From assembly GCA_023409835.1 (NCBI GenBank), contig JAEYQV010000075.1, positions 1 through 14,921 on the forward strand: a stretch of 14,921 bases of DNA. The letters are read 5' to 3'. Position 1 is the first letter of the stretch; each line of letters begins with the position of its first letter. Source of the DNA: Bacillota bacterium. Lineage in GTDB: Bacteria > Bacillota > Clostridia > Lachnospirales > Lachnospiraceae. A model generated the notes under the pieces. The model saw only the letters and a list, made by a program, of their open reading frames with translations, searched no databases and was not told the origin of the DNA. Positions 7,525 to 13,436 of the stretch are shown piece by piece. The position numbers and the translations under genes are program-made.

Positions 7525-7553
7525 ATGATATCAGTATTCAATCATATAGTCAA
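7525..7553 (-). promoter_or_regulatory. Sigma-A promoter of the chitinase gene
   Basis: On the minus strand TTGACT (7553-7548), 17-base spacer, TATCAT (7530-7525); both boxes match 5 of 6. The predicted start near 7518 leaves a leader of about 107 bases. I looked in that leader for a cyclic-di-GMP riboswitch and saw no recognisable core. Confidence 0.75.
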
Positions 7554-7620
7554 AAGAATTGTCTGAAAACTCCCTGGTAGTTTATTCCACGATTTGTCCC
7601 AATGAATAAAAAATTACTAC

Positions 7621-7649
7621 TGGACGAAATACAAGGAACTTATTATAAT
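7621..7649 (+). promoter_or_regulatory. Promoter of the small Lys-rich protein gene
   Basis: TGGACG (7621-7626), 17-base spacer, TATAAT (7644-7649) on the plus strand. The -10 is perfect and the -35 matches 4 of 6. It faces away from the chitinase promoter, with about 70 bases between the two -35 boxes. Confidence 0.65.
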
Positions 7650-7689
7650 ATAGGTATTCATTGAAAATATATTAAGAGGAGTGAGAGAT

Positions 7690-7815
7690 ATGGGGAATAG
7701 AGATATCAAAAAAGAAGTAAAAAAGAAGAAAAAGGCAGATACCGGTGTTATGCCGGCTTTAAAACCAATGATGCCCCAGCCCGAAGTAATTAAGAAGCCT
7801 AAGAAGAACGCATAG
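7690..7815 (+). CDS. Small Lys/Pro-rich protein of unknown function (41 aa)
   Basis: Starts MGNRDIKKEVKKKKKADTGV and ends KKPKKNA: a very basic N-terminal half with KKEVKKKKK, a Pro/Met-rich middle (MPALKPMMPQPE), then a second Lys cluster. There are no hydrophobic segments, no cysteines and no recognised domain, so it is probably cytoplasmic and largely disordered; binding nucleic acid or the ribosome is only a guess from charge. Reasons to accept it as a gene: AAGAGGAG at 7674-7681 is 8 bases from the ATG, a promoter lies 41 bases upstream of the ATG, and a strong terminator begins 36 bases after the stop. I have an impression that similar short Lys-rich proteins occur in Lachnospiraceae, but I could not check. 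It is the only convincing plus-strand gene in the window. Confidence 0.8.
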   Translation: MGNRDIKKEVKKKKKADTGVMPALKPMMPQPEVIKKPKKNA

Positions 7816-7850
7816 ACTTCTGAGTAATCAAAATTAATGTAATATATGAT

Positions 7851-7897
7851 AAAATGCACCATGCTCCCGGATAATCTCCGGAACAGGTGCATTTTTT
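7851..7897 (+). terminator. Bidirectional terminator between the small gene and the HAD gene
   Basis: AAAATGCACC (7851-7860) pairs perfectly with GGTGCATTTT (7886-7895), and an inner hairpin CCGGA/TCCGG sits in the apex. The plus strand ends in a T6 run; the minus strand ends in TTTTATC. It can therefore serve both convergent genes. Confidence 0.85.
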
Positions 7898-7961
7898 ATC
7901 TCATATTTATCCCTTGTGGACTACTTGCATTTGAATTTACCGAGATTTCACGCATCATATC

Positions 7962-8567
7962 CTAAATCCTGATCTGTAGGCTCCTCATTCTCTCTAAGGC
8001 TTCCTTCAATCCGGTAAAATGAATGGTATGGAATCCTTCTTTTTCGGCTGCAGTTATATTTGACTTCATATCATCCAGGAAGAGAGCTTCCTTGGGATCA
8101 AAGCCGTACTTATTTATCAGAGCCTTGAAGATTCCCGGCTCCGGTTTCACATAACCCACCTCATAGGAAACTACTCTTCCATCCGCATGCCGGATGAATT
8201 CAAAATTGTCCAGGGCATATCGGAAATTTCTACCGCTGTAATTAGACAACAGATATACCTTATAGCCATTTTCCTTCAGACGATCAATCAGCTCTGTCGA
8301 ATAGTCATATTCCCTAACTGCAGTTTCACTAAAGCCCAGGAATTGCCGAATTTCTGAAGCAATCTCCGGAGCCTGTACCACAAATTGCTCGATCAGCTCC
8401 TCTGTAAATTCGTCGCTGCGATCCAGCTCCCTCCATAGCTTATTATTAACTGTTGCAGCACCGATTTTCTGAGTCATCTCCTCGCTGAAGCCATGTTCCC
8501 GCAGGCAATCCTCCCACAGAAAAGGAGCCAGTACATTACCTATATCAAATACGATTACCTTTATCAT
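7962..8567 (-). CDS. HAD-superfamily phosphatase, YihX-like
   Basis: 201 residues, MIKVIVFDIGNVL at the start. HAD motif I is D8-I-G10-N-V, with Gly where many HAD phosphatases carry the second Asp; the same D-x-G-N-V form is known in YihX-type HAD-IA sugar phosphatases. Motif II is LLSN (S108-N109), motif III Lys141 in VKPEPGIF, motif IV FLDD (D165-D166), and the region between about 15 and 90 is the helical cap. A soluble phosphatase acting on a small sugar or nucleotide phosphate is likely; the exact substrate is not readable. Start choice: the ATG at 8567 follows GAGG by 8 bases, and the in-frame ATG at 8687 falls between the -35 and -10 boxes of this gene's promoter, so it cannot be used. 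It lies downstream of the ABC-F gene but has its own promoter. Confidence 0.88.
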   Translation of the reverse strand: MIKVIVFDIGNVLAPFLWEDCLREHGFSEEMTQKIGAATVNNKLWRELDRSDEFTEELIEQFVVQAPEIASEIRQFLGFSETAVREYDYSTELIDRLKENGYKVYLLSNYSGRNFRYALDNFEFIRHADGRVVSYEVGYVKPEPGIFKALINKYGFDPKEALFLDDMKSNITAAEKEGFHTIHFTGLKEALERMRSLQIRI

Positions 8568-8585
8568 ACCTTTATCCTCATTTCT

Positions 8586-8599
8586 ATGCATTAATGCAT
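8586..8599. repeat. 14-bp perfect palindrome in the HAD leader
   Basis: ATGCATTAATGCAT is a perfect dyad with no spacer, 18 bases upstream of the HAD start and about 63 bases downstream of its predicted transcription start. It could be a repressor site or a leader hairpin (weak, AT-rich). It contains an ATG in the HAD frame but no ribosome site in front of it. Confidence 0.4.
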
Positions 8600-8668
8600 A
8601 TGCTGCTTTTAAATTCGTACGGCATAGTGCAAACACAAACTTGCCGAATGAAACTATTTTGAATTTAT

Positions 8669-8697
8669 ATGATACCTTCCGAGCCATTATCTGTCAA
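8669..8697 (-). promoter_or_regulatory. Sigma-A promoter of the HAD gene
   Basis: On the minus strand TTGACA (8697-8692), 17-base spacer, TATCAT (8674-8669). The -35 is perfect and the -10 matches 5 of 6. The -35 begins 32 bases beyond the ABC-F stop codon; I see no terminator between them, so readthrough from the ABC-F gene is possible. Confidence 0.8.
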
Positions 8698-8729
8698 TCC
8701 GATTGGTTACCTATATCTGAAATACTTTC

Positions 8730-10382
8730 TTACGATAGGATAATCTCCTTCGTTTTGATCTTATCAACGAAGACACGGTCATGTTCCACAAAGATTAAGG
8801 TCGGCAGATATTTTAGAATCAGCTCCTCCAGTTGGATACGGGACAGAACATCAATATAATTCAACGGTTCATCCCAAAGAAATACATGAGCAGACTCCGA
8901 GAGACTCTTAGCCAGCAGGACCTTCTTCTTCTGTCCTGCACTGAGCTCCCGGATATCCTTGTCAAACTGACCTCTTGAGAAGTCCAGCTGTCGAAGTACT
9001 GTCTTAAAGATAGTCTCATCGAGGCCATAGAGACCGGAGAAGTCCTTCAGGCTTCCGGCAAGTCCGGAGGTATCCTGCGTTACATAGGATACTTTTAAGC
9101 CGGCAGCCACCTGATATTTTCCGACATAAGCAATCTCCTCCCCCATCAGAAGCTTGAACAGGGTAGTTTTACCGGAACCGTTCCTTCCCCGGAGGGCTAT
9201 TCTTTCACCTTGATTTAACTGAAAGCTGATATCGGAGGCCACCTCCCGTTCACCGTAAAACAGACACAGTCCCTCTGCCTCCATCAGCCGTTTCTTATGA
9301 AATTCCATAACATTCATTTTAAGAGGATCAGACTGCTCGATATTCTTCAAGAGCCCCTTCTTCTCTTCAATTGCCTCCAGCTTCCGGTTTTCAATCGCTT
9401 TTGCCCGCTTCATCATCTTCGCAGCCTTATGTCCTACGGCTCCACGGTCGAAAACATGGTTCCCGATCTTCGAGGCTTCTACCTGCTCCGACCACCCTGC
9501 AGCCCGTCTGGCGGCTTCTGTAAGGCCCGTAATATCCTTCTTCAGCTGCTCATTTCGCTCAAGCTCATACTGGTCCTGAAGCTCCCGGTTGAGGTACCAG
9601 GAGGAGAAGTTCCCCCGTTGAATCTCGATATCCATCCGGTTGATGGAGAGAACATGATCAATGCATTTATCAAGAAATGAACGATCATGGGACACCAGCA
9701 GGAAGCCCTTCTTCGTCTGAAGATATTCCGCCAGAATATCCCTTCCCTCCATATCCAGATGATTGGTCGGCTCATCAATCAACAGAAAGTTATTCTTCTT
9801 GAGAAACAGCGCCGCAAGCATAAGCTTGGTTCTCTCACCGAAGCTTAGGGTATGAAACGGTCTGTCCAGCACAGTCAGGTCCACCCTTAGCTTACTAAGC
9901 TCCTTGCAGATCAGCTCCTCAATGATATATCCGTCATGCTTCTGATATAGCTCCTGAAGCTCACCATAACGCTCCATCGCCGGACTTAAGAGCTTCTCCT
10001 TCTCATCACTGTCAGGCACTCCTACCGTGGGCCAAGTATTATCCTCTGCCTTAAGCTCCTTCTCGTGGGCTTCCAGACATTGCTGCATCTCAAGCTCCCA
10101 GACTCTAAAGGGAGCTATAATCTCCTTTACTATCTCCCTGGTCATCCTGCTGCTGTCAGCAACCTCAAACGGAAAATAATCAAAAGCGACGGAGGCTGTG
10201 ATGCTTCCCCGATATTCATATTTTCCCATAAGAAGGTTTAGGAAGGTGGTTTTACCCCTTCCGTTTCTTCCGATAAAGCCGAGCTTCCAGTCCGTGTCCA
10301 ATTGAAAGCTCACATGCTCAAATATATTCTCATAAACCGTATCATAGCTGAAGGTCAAATCCTTCACCGTAATCAGCGACAT
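8730..10382 (-). CDS. Antibiotic-resistance-type ABC-F ATPase (Lsa/CplR-like)
   Basis: 550 residues with two ABC domains and no transmembrane segments, the ABC-F plan. Domain 1: Walker A GRNGRGKT (38-45), signature LSFGE (179-183), Walker B LLIDEPTNHLD (200-210). Domain 2: Walker A GRNGSGKT (399-406), signature LSAGQ (480-484), Walker B FLWDEPLNYID (501-511). WDEPLNYID in the second domain and the basic linker (about 245-365, with GAVGHKAAKMMKRAK) resemble Lsa/VmlR/CplR proteins, which enter the ribosomal E site and protect against lincosamides, streptogramin A and pleuromutilins. An insertion of about 70 residues (roughly 92-160) sits where the Arm subdomain lies. The ribosome site is AGGGGA, weaker than its neighbours'. 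The long leader looks like an attenuator. Drug spectrum is not inferable from sequence alone. Confidence 0.9.
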   Translation of the reverse strand: MSLITVKDLTFSYDTVYENIFEHVSFQLDTDWKLGFIGRNGRGKTTFLNLLMGKYEYRGSITASVAFDYFPFEVADSSRMTREIVKEIIAPFRVWELEMQQCLEAHEKELKAEDNTWPTVGVPDSDEKEKLLSPAMERYGELQELYQKHDGYIIEELICKELSKLRVDLTVLDRPFHTLSFGERTKLMLAALFLKKNNFLLIDEPTNHLDMEGRDILAEYLQTKKGFLLVSHDRSFLDKCIDHVLSINRMDIEIQRGNFSSWYLNRELQDQYELERNEQLKKDITGLTEAARRAAGWSEQVEASKIGNHVFDRGAVGHKAAKMMKRAKAIENRKLEAIEEKKGLLKNIEQSDPLKMNVMEFHKKRLMEAEGLCLFYGEREVASDISFQLNQGERIALRGRNGSGKTTLFKLLMGEEIAYVGKYQVAAGLKVSYVTQDTSGLAGSLKDFSGLYGLDETIFKTVLRQLDFSRGQFDKDIRELSAGQKKKVLLAKSLSESAHVFLWDEPLNYIDVLSRIQLEELILKYLPTLIFVEHDRVFVDKIKTKEIILS

Positions 10383-10401
10383 ATAATCCCCTGCCTTTCC
10401 T

Positions 10402-10419
10402 CATAGCCGCTAAGCTATG
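10402..10419 (-). promoter_or_regulatory. Hairpin next to the ABC-F ribosome binding site
   Basis: CATAGC-(6 bases)-GCTATG is a perfect 6-bp stem, between the leader terminator and the ribosome site of the ABC-F gene (AGGGG, about 10390-10394). It could limit ribosome access or simply be a spacer structure. Confidence 0.4.
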
Positions 10420-10449
10420 CTCATATTTGTATTGTGAAATGCAACCATC

Positions 10450-10479
10450 AAAAAAACCACAAGAAATTATTCTTGTGGT
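10450..10479 (-). terminator. Leader terminator (attenuator) of the ABC-F gene
   Basis: In the minus-strand RNA, ACCACAAGAA, loop TAAT and TTCTTGTGGT form a perfect 10-bp stem, directly followed by six further U. It ends 67 bases before the ABC-F start codon and about 190 bases after the predicted transcription start. With the strong promoter at 10675-10703 upstream on the same strand, premature termination of the ABC-F transcript is the natural reading. Alternatively it terminates the transglycosylase transcript, whose stop is 230 bases away. Confidence 0.85.
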
Positions 10480-10604
10480 CAGATGATCCGAGAACTTAAA
10501 AAGCTCCTATGATAGCTCTTCAATTGAATCAGTATAATGAAACCAACTTGTATCAGGAATAATATCTTGCCTGCAACAAAAGTAAGCCATAACGGCACTT
10601 TCAT
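10479..10604 (-). other. Two overlapping short open frames in the ABC-F leader
   Basis: A 41-residue hydrophobic frame (10604-10479, beginning MKVPLWLTFVAGK) ends with its TGA at the first bases of the terminator stem. A 27-residue frame (10590-10507, beginning MAYFCCRQDIIPD) overlaps it in another phase and can be read further upstream without a stop until 10650. Neither has a ribosome site. Either could be a second leader ORF or a decayed gene; the most likely explanation is chance in a structured leader. This stretch (10383-10709) holds no full-size gene. Confidence 0.2.
10557..10570 (-). promoter_or_regulatory. Candidate antiterminator strand in the ABC-F leader
   Basis: The RNA segment GCAAGATATTATTC can pair with GAATAATTTCTTGT (10472-10459), which is the loop and most of the 3' arm of the leader terminator, in 13 of 14 positions (one U-U mismatch, one G-U). 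The two structures are mutually exclusive. Its GCAAG also matches CTTGC in the short upstream ORF at 10623-10643, giving a possible switch. Confidence 0.5.
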
Positions 10605-10622
10605 CACATATTCTAAATAGAA

Positions 10623-10643
10623 TTAGCAAGTAATAATTATCAT
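10623..10643 (-). CDS. Putative leader peptide of the ABC-F gene (6 aa, MIIITC)
   Basis: ATG ATA ATT ATT ACT TGC TAA, 8 bases after GAGG and about 25 bases downstream of the predicted transcription start. Short hydrophobic leader peptides of this size precede several ARE ABC-F genes, where drug-stalled ribosomes control a downstream terminator. Its last codons contain CTTGC, complementary to the start of the candidate antiterminator. Too short for any homology argument. Confidence 0.45.
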   Translation of the reverse strand: MIIITC

Positions 10644-10674
10644 TCCTTCAACCTCGTTTCTTAATATTGGAATT

Positions 10675-10703
10675 ATTCTAGCATTACAGCCCCGGTGTGT
10701 CAA
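10675..10703 (-). promoter_or_regulatory. Strong sigma-A promoter for the ABC-F leader
   Basis: On the minus strand TTGACA (10703-10698), 17-base spacer, TAGAAT (10680-10675). The -35 is perfect, the -10 matches 5 of 6. The -35 overlaps an inverted repeat CCGGT/ACCGG (10692-10707, 6-base centre), which could be an operator or the end of the upstream transglycosylase transcript. Predicted start near 10668, leader about 285 bases. Confidence 0.8.
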
Positions 10704-10709
10704 CCGGTT

Positions 10710-11444
10710 TTACCATAAATTCTGGTAATTCTCCTTCTCCTCGCTATCCTTGAAGAAGAGCTCCAGAAGCTTAATATAATCCTGATAAGAAAATATTGAG
10801 TCAAATAAATCGGATACCCTGGAGGCTTCTGCCGTCTGGACCTGTTCGGAAGGTGCAATGTACCAGCTTGGTGCTGTTCTGGTTACTGCAGCGGCTGCTG
10901 CAAGCTTTGCCGCGCCGGTATCGGTTGTATCTATCGTAGCATTACCTGCCTCCAGATTCTGCTGCATATACTTCGTAACCTTCACTACATAATTCTGTGT
11001 CTCTTCAAACGGAGGTATTCCTCCGTACTTTTTCACATTATTCATACCGGCATTATAGGCTGCCAGAGCAAGACTTGTATTCCCGTCATATTTATCAAGA
11101 AGCTCTGCAATATACTTTGCTCCTCCATTGATATTCTGCTCCGGATCAAAAGAGTCCTTAACTCCCAGATATTCCGCTGTCTTTGGCATCAGCTGCATAA
11201 CTCCCTGGGCACCGCTTCTGGATACGGCATCCACTCTAAAATCCGATTCTGCTTTACCGATGGCTTTTAATAGCTCCACCGGAACCTTATATTTGACAGC
11301 AGCTTCTTCAAAGATCTGATCCAGGCTTTTGGTTTCTTGCATATACGAAGAGAAGGATACATTCCCAGTCTTCACAGTTTTCGCTGCCTTGGCAGTATTC
11401 TCGTTGATATTCAACAGGTTTGAAACACCTTTGATTTCTGACAT
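10710..11444 (-). CDS. Lytic transglycosylase (SLT domain) without signal peptide
   Basis: 244 residues. The SLT/goose-lysozyme-like domain spans about 38-165: catalytic Glu66 in AIGKAESDFR, GVMQLMP (81-87), GGAKYIAELLDKY (107-119) and LAAYNAG (127-133). These enzymes cut the MurNAc-GlcNAc bond of peptidoglycan, making 1,6-anhydro ends. The N-terminus (MSEIKGVSNLLNINE) is polar with no signal peptide or membrane anchor, and the C-terminal about 75 residues are Ala-rich then acidic. Family members of this kind in Clostridia are often flagellar or otherwise non-Sec exported, but no flagellar gene is in the window. The ATG follows AAGGAGG by 5 bases. A promoter lies at 11538-11567. The stop is only 7 bases before the -35 of the ABC-F promoter. 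Confidence 0.88.
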   Translation of the reverse strand: MSEIKGVSNLLNINENTAKAAKTVKTGNVSFSSYMQETKSLDQIFEEAAVKYKVPVELLKAIGKAESDFRVDAVSRSGAQGVMQLMPKTAEYLGVKDSFDPEQNINGGAKYIAELLDKYDGNTSLALAAYNAGMNNVKKYGGIPPFEETQNYVVKVTKYMQQNLEAGNATIDTTDTGAAKLAAAAAVTRTAPSWYIAPSEQVQTAEASRVSDLFDSIFSYQDYIKLLELFFKDSEEKENYQNLW

Positions 11445-11537
11445 AGTCTCCTCCTTAGTACCTTCCTTCTGCCTTTCGTACCTGATATCCCGTCTTTTAA
11501 CGGAACATATATTGTATCATGGTCTCTGTTATAGAGT

Positions 11538-11567
11538 ATTATATCACAAGATACAGAGCGTAGTAAA
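11538..11567 (-). promoter_or_regulatory. Promoter of the transglycosylase gene
   Basis: On the minus strand TTTACT (11567-11562), 18-base spacer, TATAAT (11543-11538). The -10 is perfect, the -35 matches 4 of 6. The -35 coincides with the U-tract of the ilvC terminator, so the two elements share bases. Confidence 0.55.
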
Positions 11568-11588
11568 GGGGCTGCTTACAGCAGCCCC
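11561..11588 (-). terminator. Terminator of the ilvN-ilvC operon
   Basis: GGGGCTGC and GCAGCCCC (11588-11581 and 11575-11568) form a perfect, GC-rich 8-bp stem with a 5-base loop, 11 bases after the ilvC stop codon. UUUACUA follows in the minus-strand RNA, a short U-tract. Confidence 0.75.
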
Positions 11589-11599
11589 CGATTAAGCTC

Positions 11600-12610
11600 T
11601 TAATTTTCGATCAGCTTTTTCTTCTTAGTCCAGCTCATCATGTTACGAAGCTCTGCTCCAACCTTCTCAAGCTGATGCTGGGATTCGATTCTTCTCTTGG
11701 CATTAAAGTTCGTACAGCCAATCTGGTTCTCCAGTAACCAGTTGCGTGCAAAGGTACCATCCTGGATATCGGAAAGAACCTTTCTCATTGCGTTCTTCGT
11801 ATCCTCGGTAATAATCTTAGGTCCGGTGATGTAATCACCATATTCTGCTGTATTGGAGATAGAATATCTCATTCCGGCAAAGCCGCTTTCATTGATTAAG
11901 TCAACGATAAGCTTCATCTCATGGATACATTCAAAATAAGCGCTTTCCGGCTCGTAGCCTGCTTCCACAAGTACCTCGAAGCCTGCCTTCATCAGAGCTG
12001 TAACACCGCCGCAGAGAACAGCCTGCTCACCGAAAAGATCTGTCTCGGTCTCTTCACGGAAGGTTGTCTCAAGTACACCGGCTCTTGCACCGCCGATGGC
12101 GAGTGAGTATGCAAGTCCGATATCATGAGCCTTACCGGTTGCATTCTGGTAAACAGCGATCAGGCAGGGAACGCCCTGGCCTTCCTGATACTGGCTTCTT
12201 ACGGTATGTCCGGGACCCTTCGGAGCAATCATTAATACATCTACATCCTTCGGAGGGATAATCTGTCCAAAATGGATTGCGAAGCCATGGGCGAACATCA
12301 GTGCATTGCCGGGCTCCAGATTCGGCTCGATGGATTCCTTATACATCTTAGCCTGCTTCTCATCGTTGATCAGAATCATAATGATATCAGCCTGCTTCGC
12401 AGCCTCTGCAGCTGTATATACCTTAAAACCTGCAGCCTCTGCCTTTGCCCAGGACTTACTTCCTTCATACAGACCGATCACCACATTAACACCGGATTCC
12501 TTCATATTCAATGCATGCGCATGTCCCTGGCTGCCGTAACCGATCACTGCTACTGTCTTACCATCCAATAATGATAAGTTACAATCCTGTTGATAATAAA
12601 TCTTAGCCAT
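11600..12610 (-). CDS. ilvC: Ketol-acid reductoisomerase
   Basis: 336 residues, the usual size of class I enzymes. It converts 2-acetolactate (or 2-aceto-2-hydroxybutyrate) with NAD(P)H and Mg2+ to the dihydroxy acid, step two of valine, isoleucine and leucine synthesis. The Rossmann motif GYGSQGHA is at 24-31; catalytic and metal residues include H108, K131, D191 and E195 (DLFGE) and E231 (ECIHE). Start choice: the ATG at 12610 lies 9 bases after GGAGG (12619-12623). An upstream in-frame ATG at 12652 would give 350 residues but has no ribosome site at proper distance and adds an atypical N-terminus. It follows ilvN by 76 bases with no promoter or terminator between, so the two are probably co-transcribed. 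Confidence 0.96.
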   Translation of the reverse strand: MAKIYYQQDCNLSLLDGKTVAVIGYGSQGHAHALNMKESGVNVVIGLYEGSKSWAKAEAAGFKVYTAAEAAKQADIIMILINDEKQAKMYKESIEPNLEPGNALMFAHGFAIHFGQIIPPKDVDVLMIAPKGPGHTVRSQYQEGQGVPCLIAVYQNATGKAHDIGLAYSLAIGGARAGVLETTFREETETDLFGEQAVLCGGVTALMKAGFEVLVEAGYEPESAYFECIHEMKLIVDLINESGFAGMRYSISNTAEYGDYITGPKIITEDTKNAMRKVLSDIQDGTFARNWLLENQIGCTNFNAKRRIESQHQLEKVGAELRNMMSWTKKKKLIEN

Positions 12611-12634
12611 ACCTTTCATCCTCCATTTTCTTAC

Positions 12635-12650
12635 GGAGGATTTCACCTCC
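12635..12650 (-). promoter_or_regulatory. GGAGG/CCTCC hairpin in the ilvN-ilvC intergenic region
   Basis: GGAGG-(6 bases)-CCTCC can pair 12 bases upstream of the real ilvC ribosome site, which is another GGAGG (12619-12623). A third GGAGG sits at 12675-12679 right after the ilvN stop. CCTCC could pair with any of the three, so it may modulate ilvC translation. Confidence 0.35.
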
Positions 12651-12686
12651 ATCTATTTTTTTAGGGAAGATTGCTCCTCCAATAAC

Positions 12687-13193
12687 TCACTCGTCAATAT
12701 AATCAGAGATATCACCGGAGCCTCTGGTCAGACCGGTAATACCGGTGCGAACAAGCTCTTTGATGGTATATTGCTCCAGTAATTTAATAAATGCATTGAT
12801 TTTGTCCTGATTACCCGTAAGCTCTATCATCAGCGATTCCATTGCCACATCGACAATCTTGGCACGGAATATATCTGCTATGGAAATAATGGCCTGTCGG
12901 TCCTTCTCCGTGGCATTGACCTTGACCAGAATCAACTCTCTGGTGACGGAATCTCCGGCAACCAACTCCTTGATTTCGATGACGTCCTCAAGCTTCTGAA
13001 CCTGTTTTCTGATCTGCTCCAGAATCTGGTCATCTCCATGTGCCAATATGGTCATTCGTGATATGGCTGGATTCTGTGTCTCACCAACAGTGAGGCTGTC
13101 AATATTGTAGCCCCTTCTGCTGAAAAGACCGGCTACTCGGCTTAATACGCCGGCAGTATTATCCACCAGAATTGATAATACCATTCTCTTCAT
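12687..13193 (-). CDS. ilvN: Acetolactate synthase small (regulatory) subunit
   Basis: 168 residues. The N-terminal ACT domain (about 3-75) opens with MVLSILVDNTAGVLSRVAGL and contains RRGYNIDSLTVG; the C-terminal domain (about 78-160) ends with RTGITGLTRG, both standard for IlvN/IlvH. It binds the catalytic IlvB subunit, raises its activity and confers valine feedback inhibition through the ACT site (Asn-Thr-Ala-Gly loop). The catalytic subunit gene is not next to it in this window. The ATG follows GAGAGGG by 7 bases. Transcription likely starts near 13329 and continues into ilvC. Confidence 0.95.
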   Translation of the reverse strand: MKRMVLSILVDNTAGVLSRVAGLFSRRGYNIDSLTVGETQNPAISRMTILAHGDDQILEQIRKQVQKLEDVIEIKELVAGDSVTRELILVKVNATEKDRQAIISIADIFRAKIVDVAMESLMIELTGNQDKINAFIKLLEQYTIKELVRTGITGLTRGSGDISDYIDE

Positions 13194-13257
13194 AGCATTT
13201 CCCTCTCTTTCTATGTAATAACGCGAACGCAGTATACCTGATGGAAAAGGTTATAAG

Positions 13258-13297
13258 AATAGCCCGACACCACAGGACACTCTGCAATGGGGCTACT
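13258..13297 (-). promoter_or_regulatory. Structured leader hairpin upstream of ilvN
   Basis: AGTAGCCC (13297-13290) pairs with GGGCTATT (13265-13258) over 8 positions with one G-U, enclosing 24 bases. It lies in the roughly 135-base leader between the ilvN promoter and start codon. What follows (TCTTATAACCTTTTCC) is too U-poor for a clear terminator, and neither a T-box sequence nor a ribosome-site-led leader peptide is visible. Confidence 0.4.
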
Positions 13298-13335
13298 GCT
13301 GCTGTATAAAAAGTAAGTTTATTAGATTTTAAGTA

Positions 13336-13364
13336 ATTGTAACAACAACACCTGTATTTGTCAA
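13336..13364 (-). promoter_or_regulatory. Sigma-A promoter of ilvN-ilvC
   Basis: On the minus strand TTGACA (13364-13359), 17-base spacer, TACAAT (13341-13336). The -35 is perfect, the -10 matches 5 of 6. It lies 73 bases beyond the end of the glycosyltransferase gene; I see no clear terminator for that gene in 13365-13436. Confidence 0.8.
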
Positions 13365-13436
13365 GTGCAGATATAGGGCTCTTTTGAGAAAATTACCGAA
13401 AAATACCTAATAAACGTTTTGCATAAAAATACAAGC

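Noticed and set aside
7617..7892. 91-codon minus-strand open frame
   Set aside because: It runs antisense through the small plus-strand gene and through the bidirectional terminator, where its start lies; no ribosome site.
11600..12652. 350-residue form of IlvC starting at 12652
   Set aside because: No ribosome site at suitable distance; the 336-residue form has GGAGG 9 bases before its ATG and the normal family N-terminus.
13194..13335. T-box riboswitch or leucine/valine leader peptide before ilvN
   Set aside because: No T-box consensus is present, there is no ATG in the leader, and the only Val/Leu-containing GTG frame has no ribosome site. The hairpin lacks a good U-tract.
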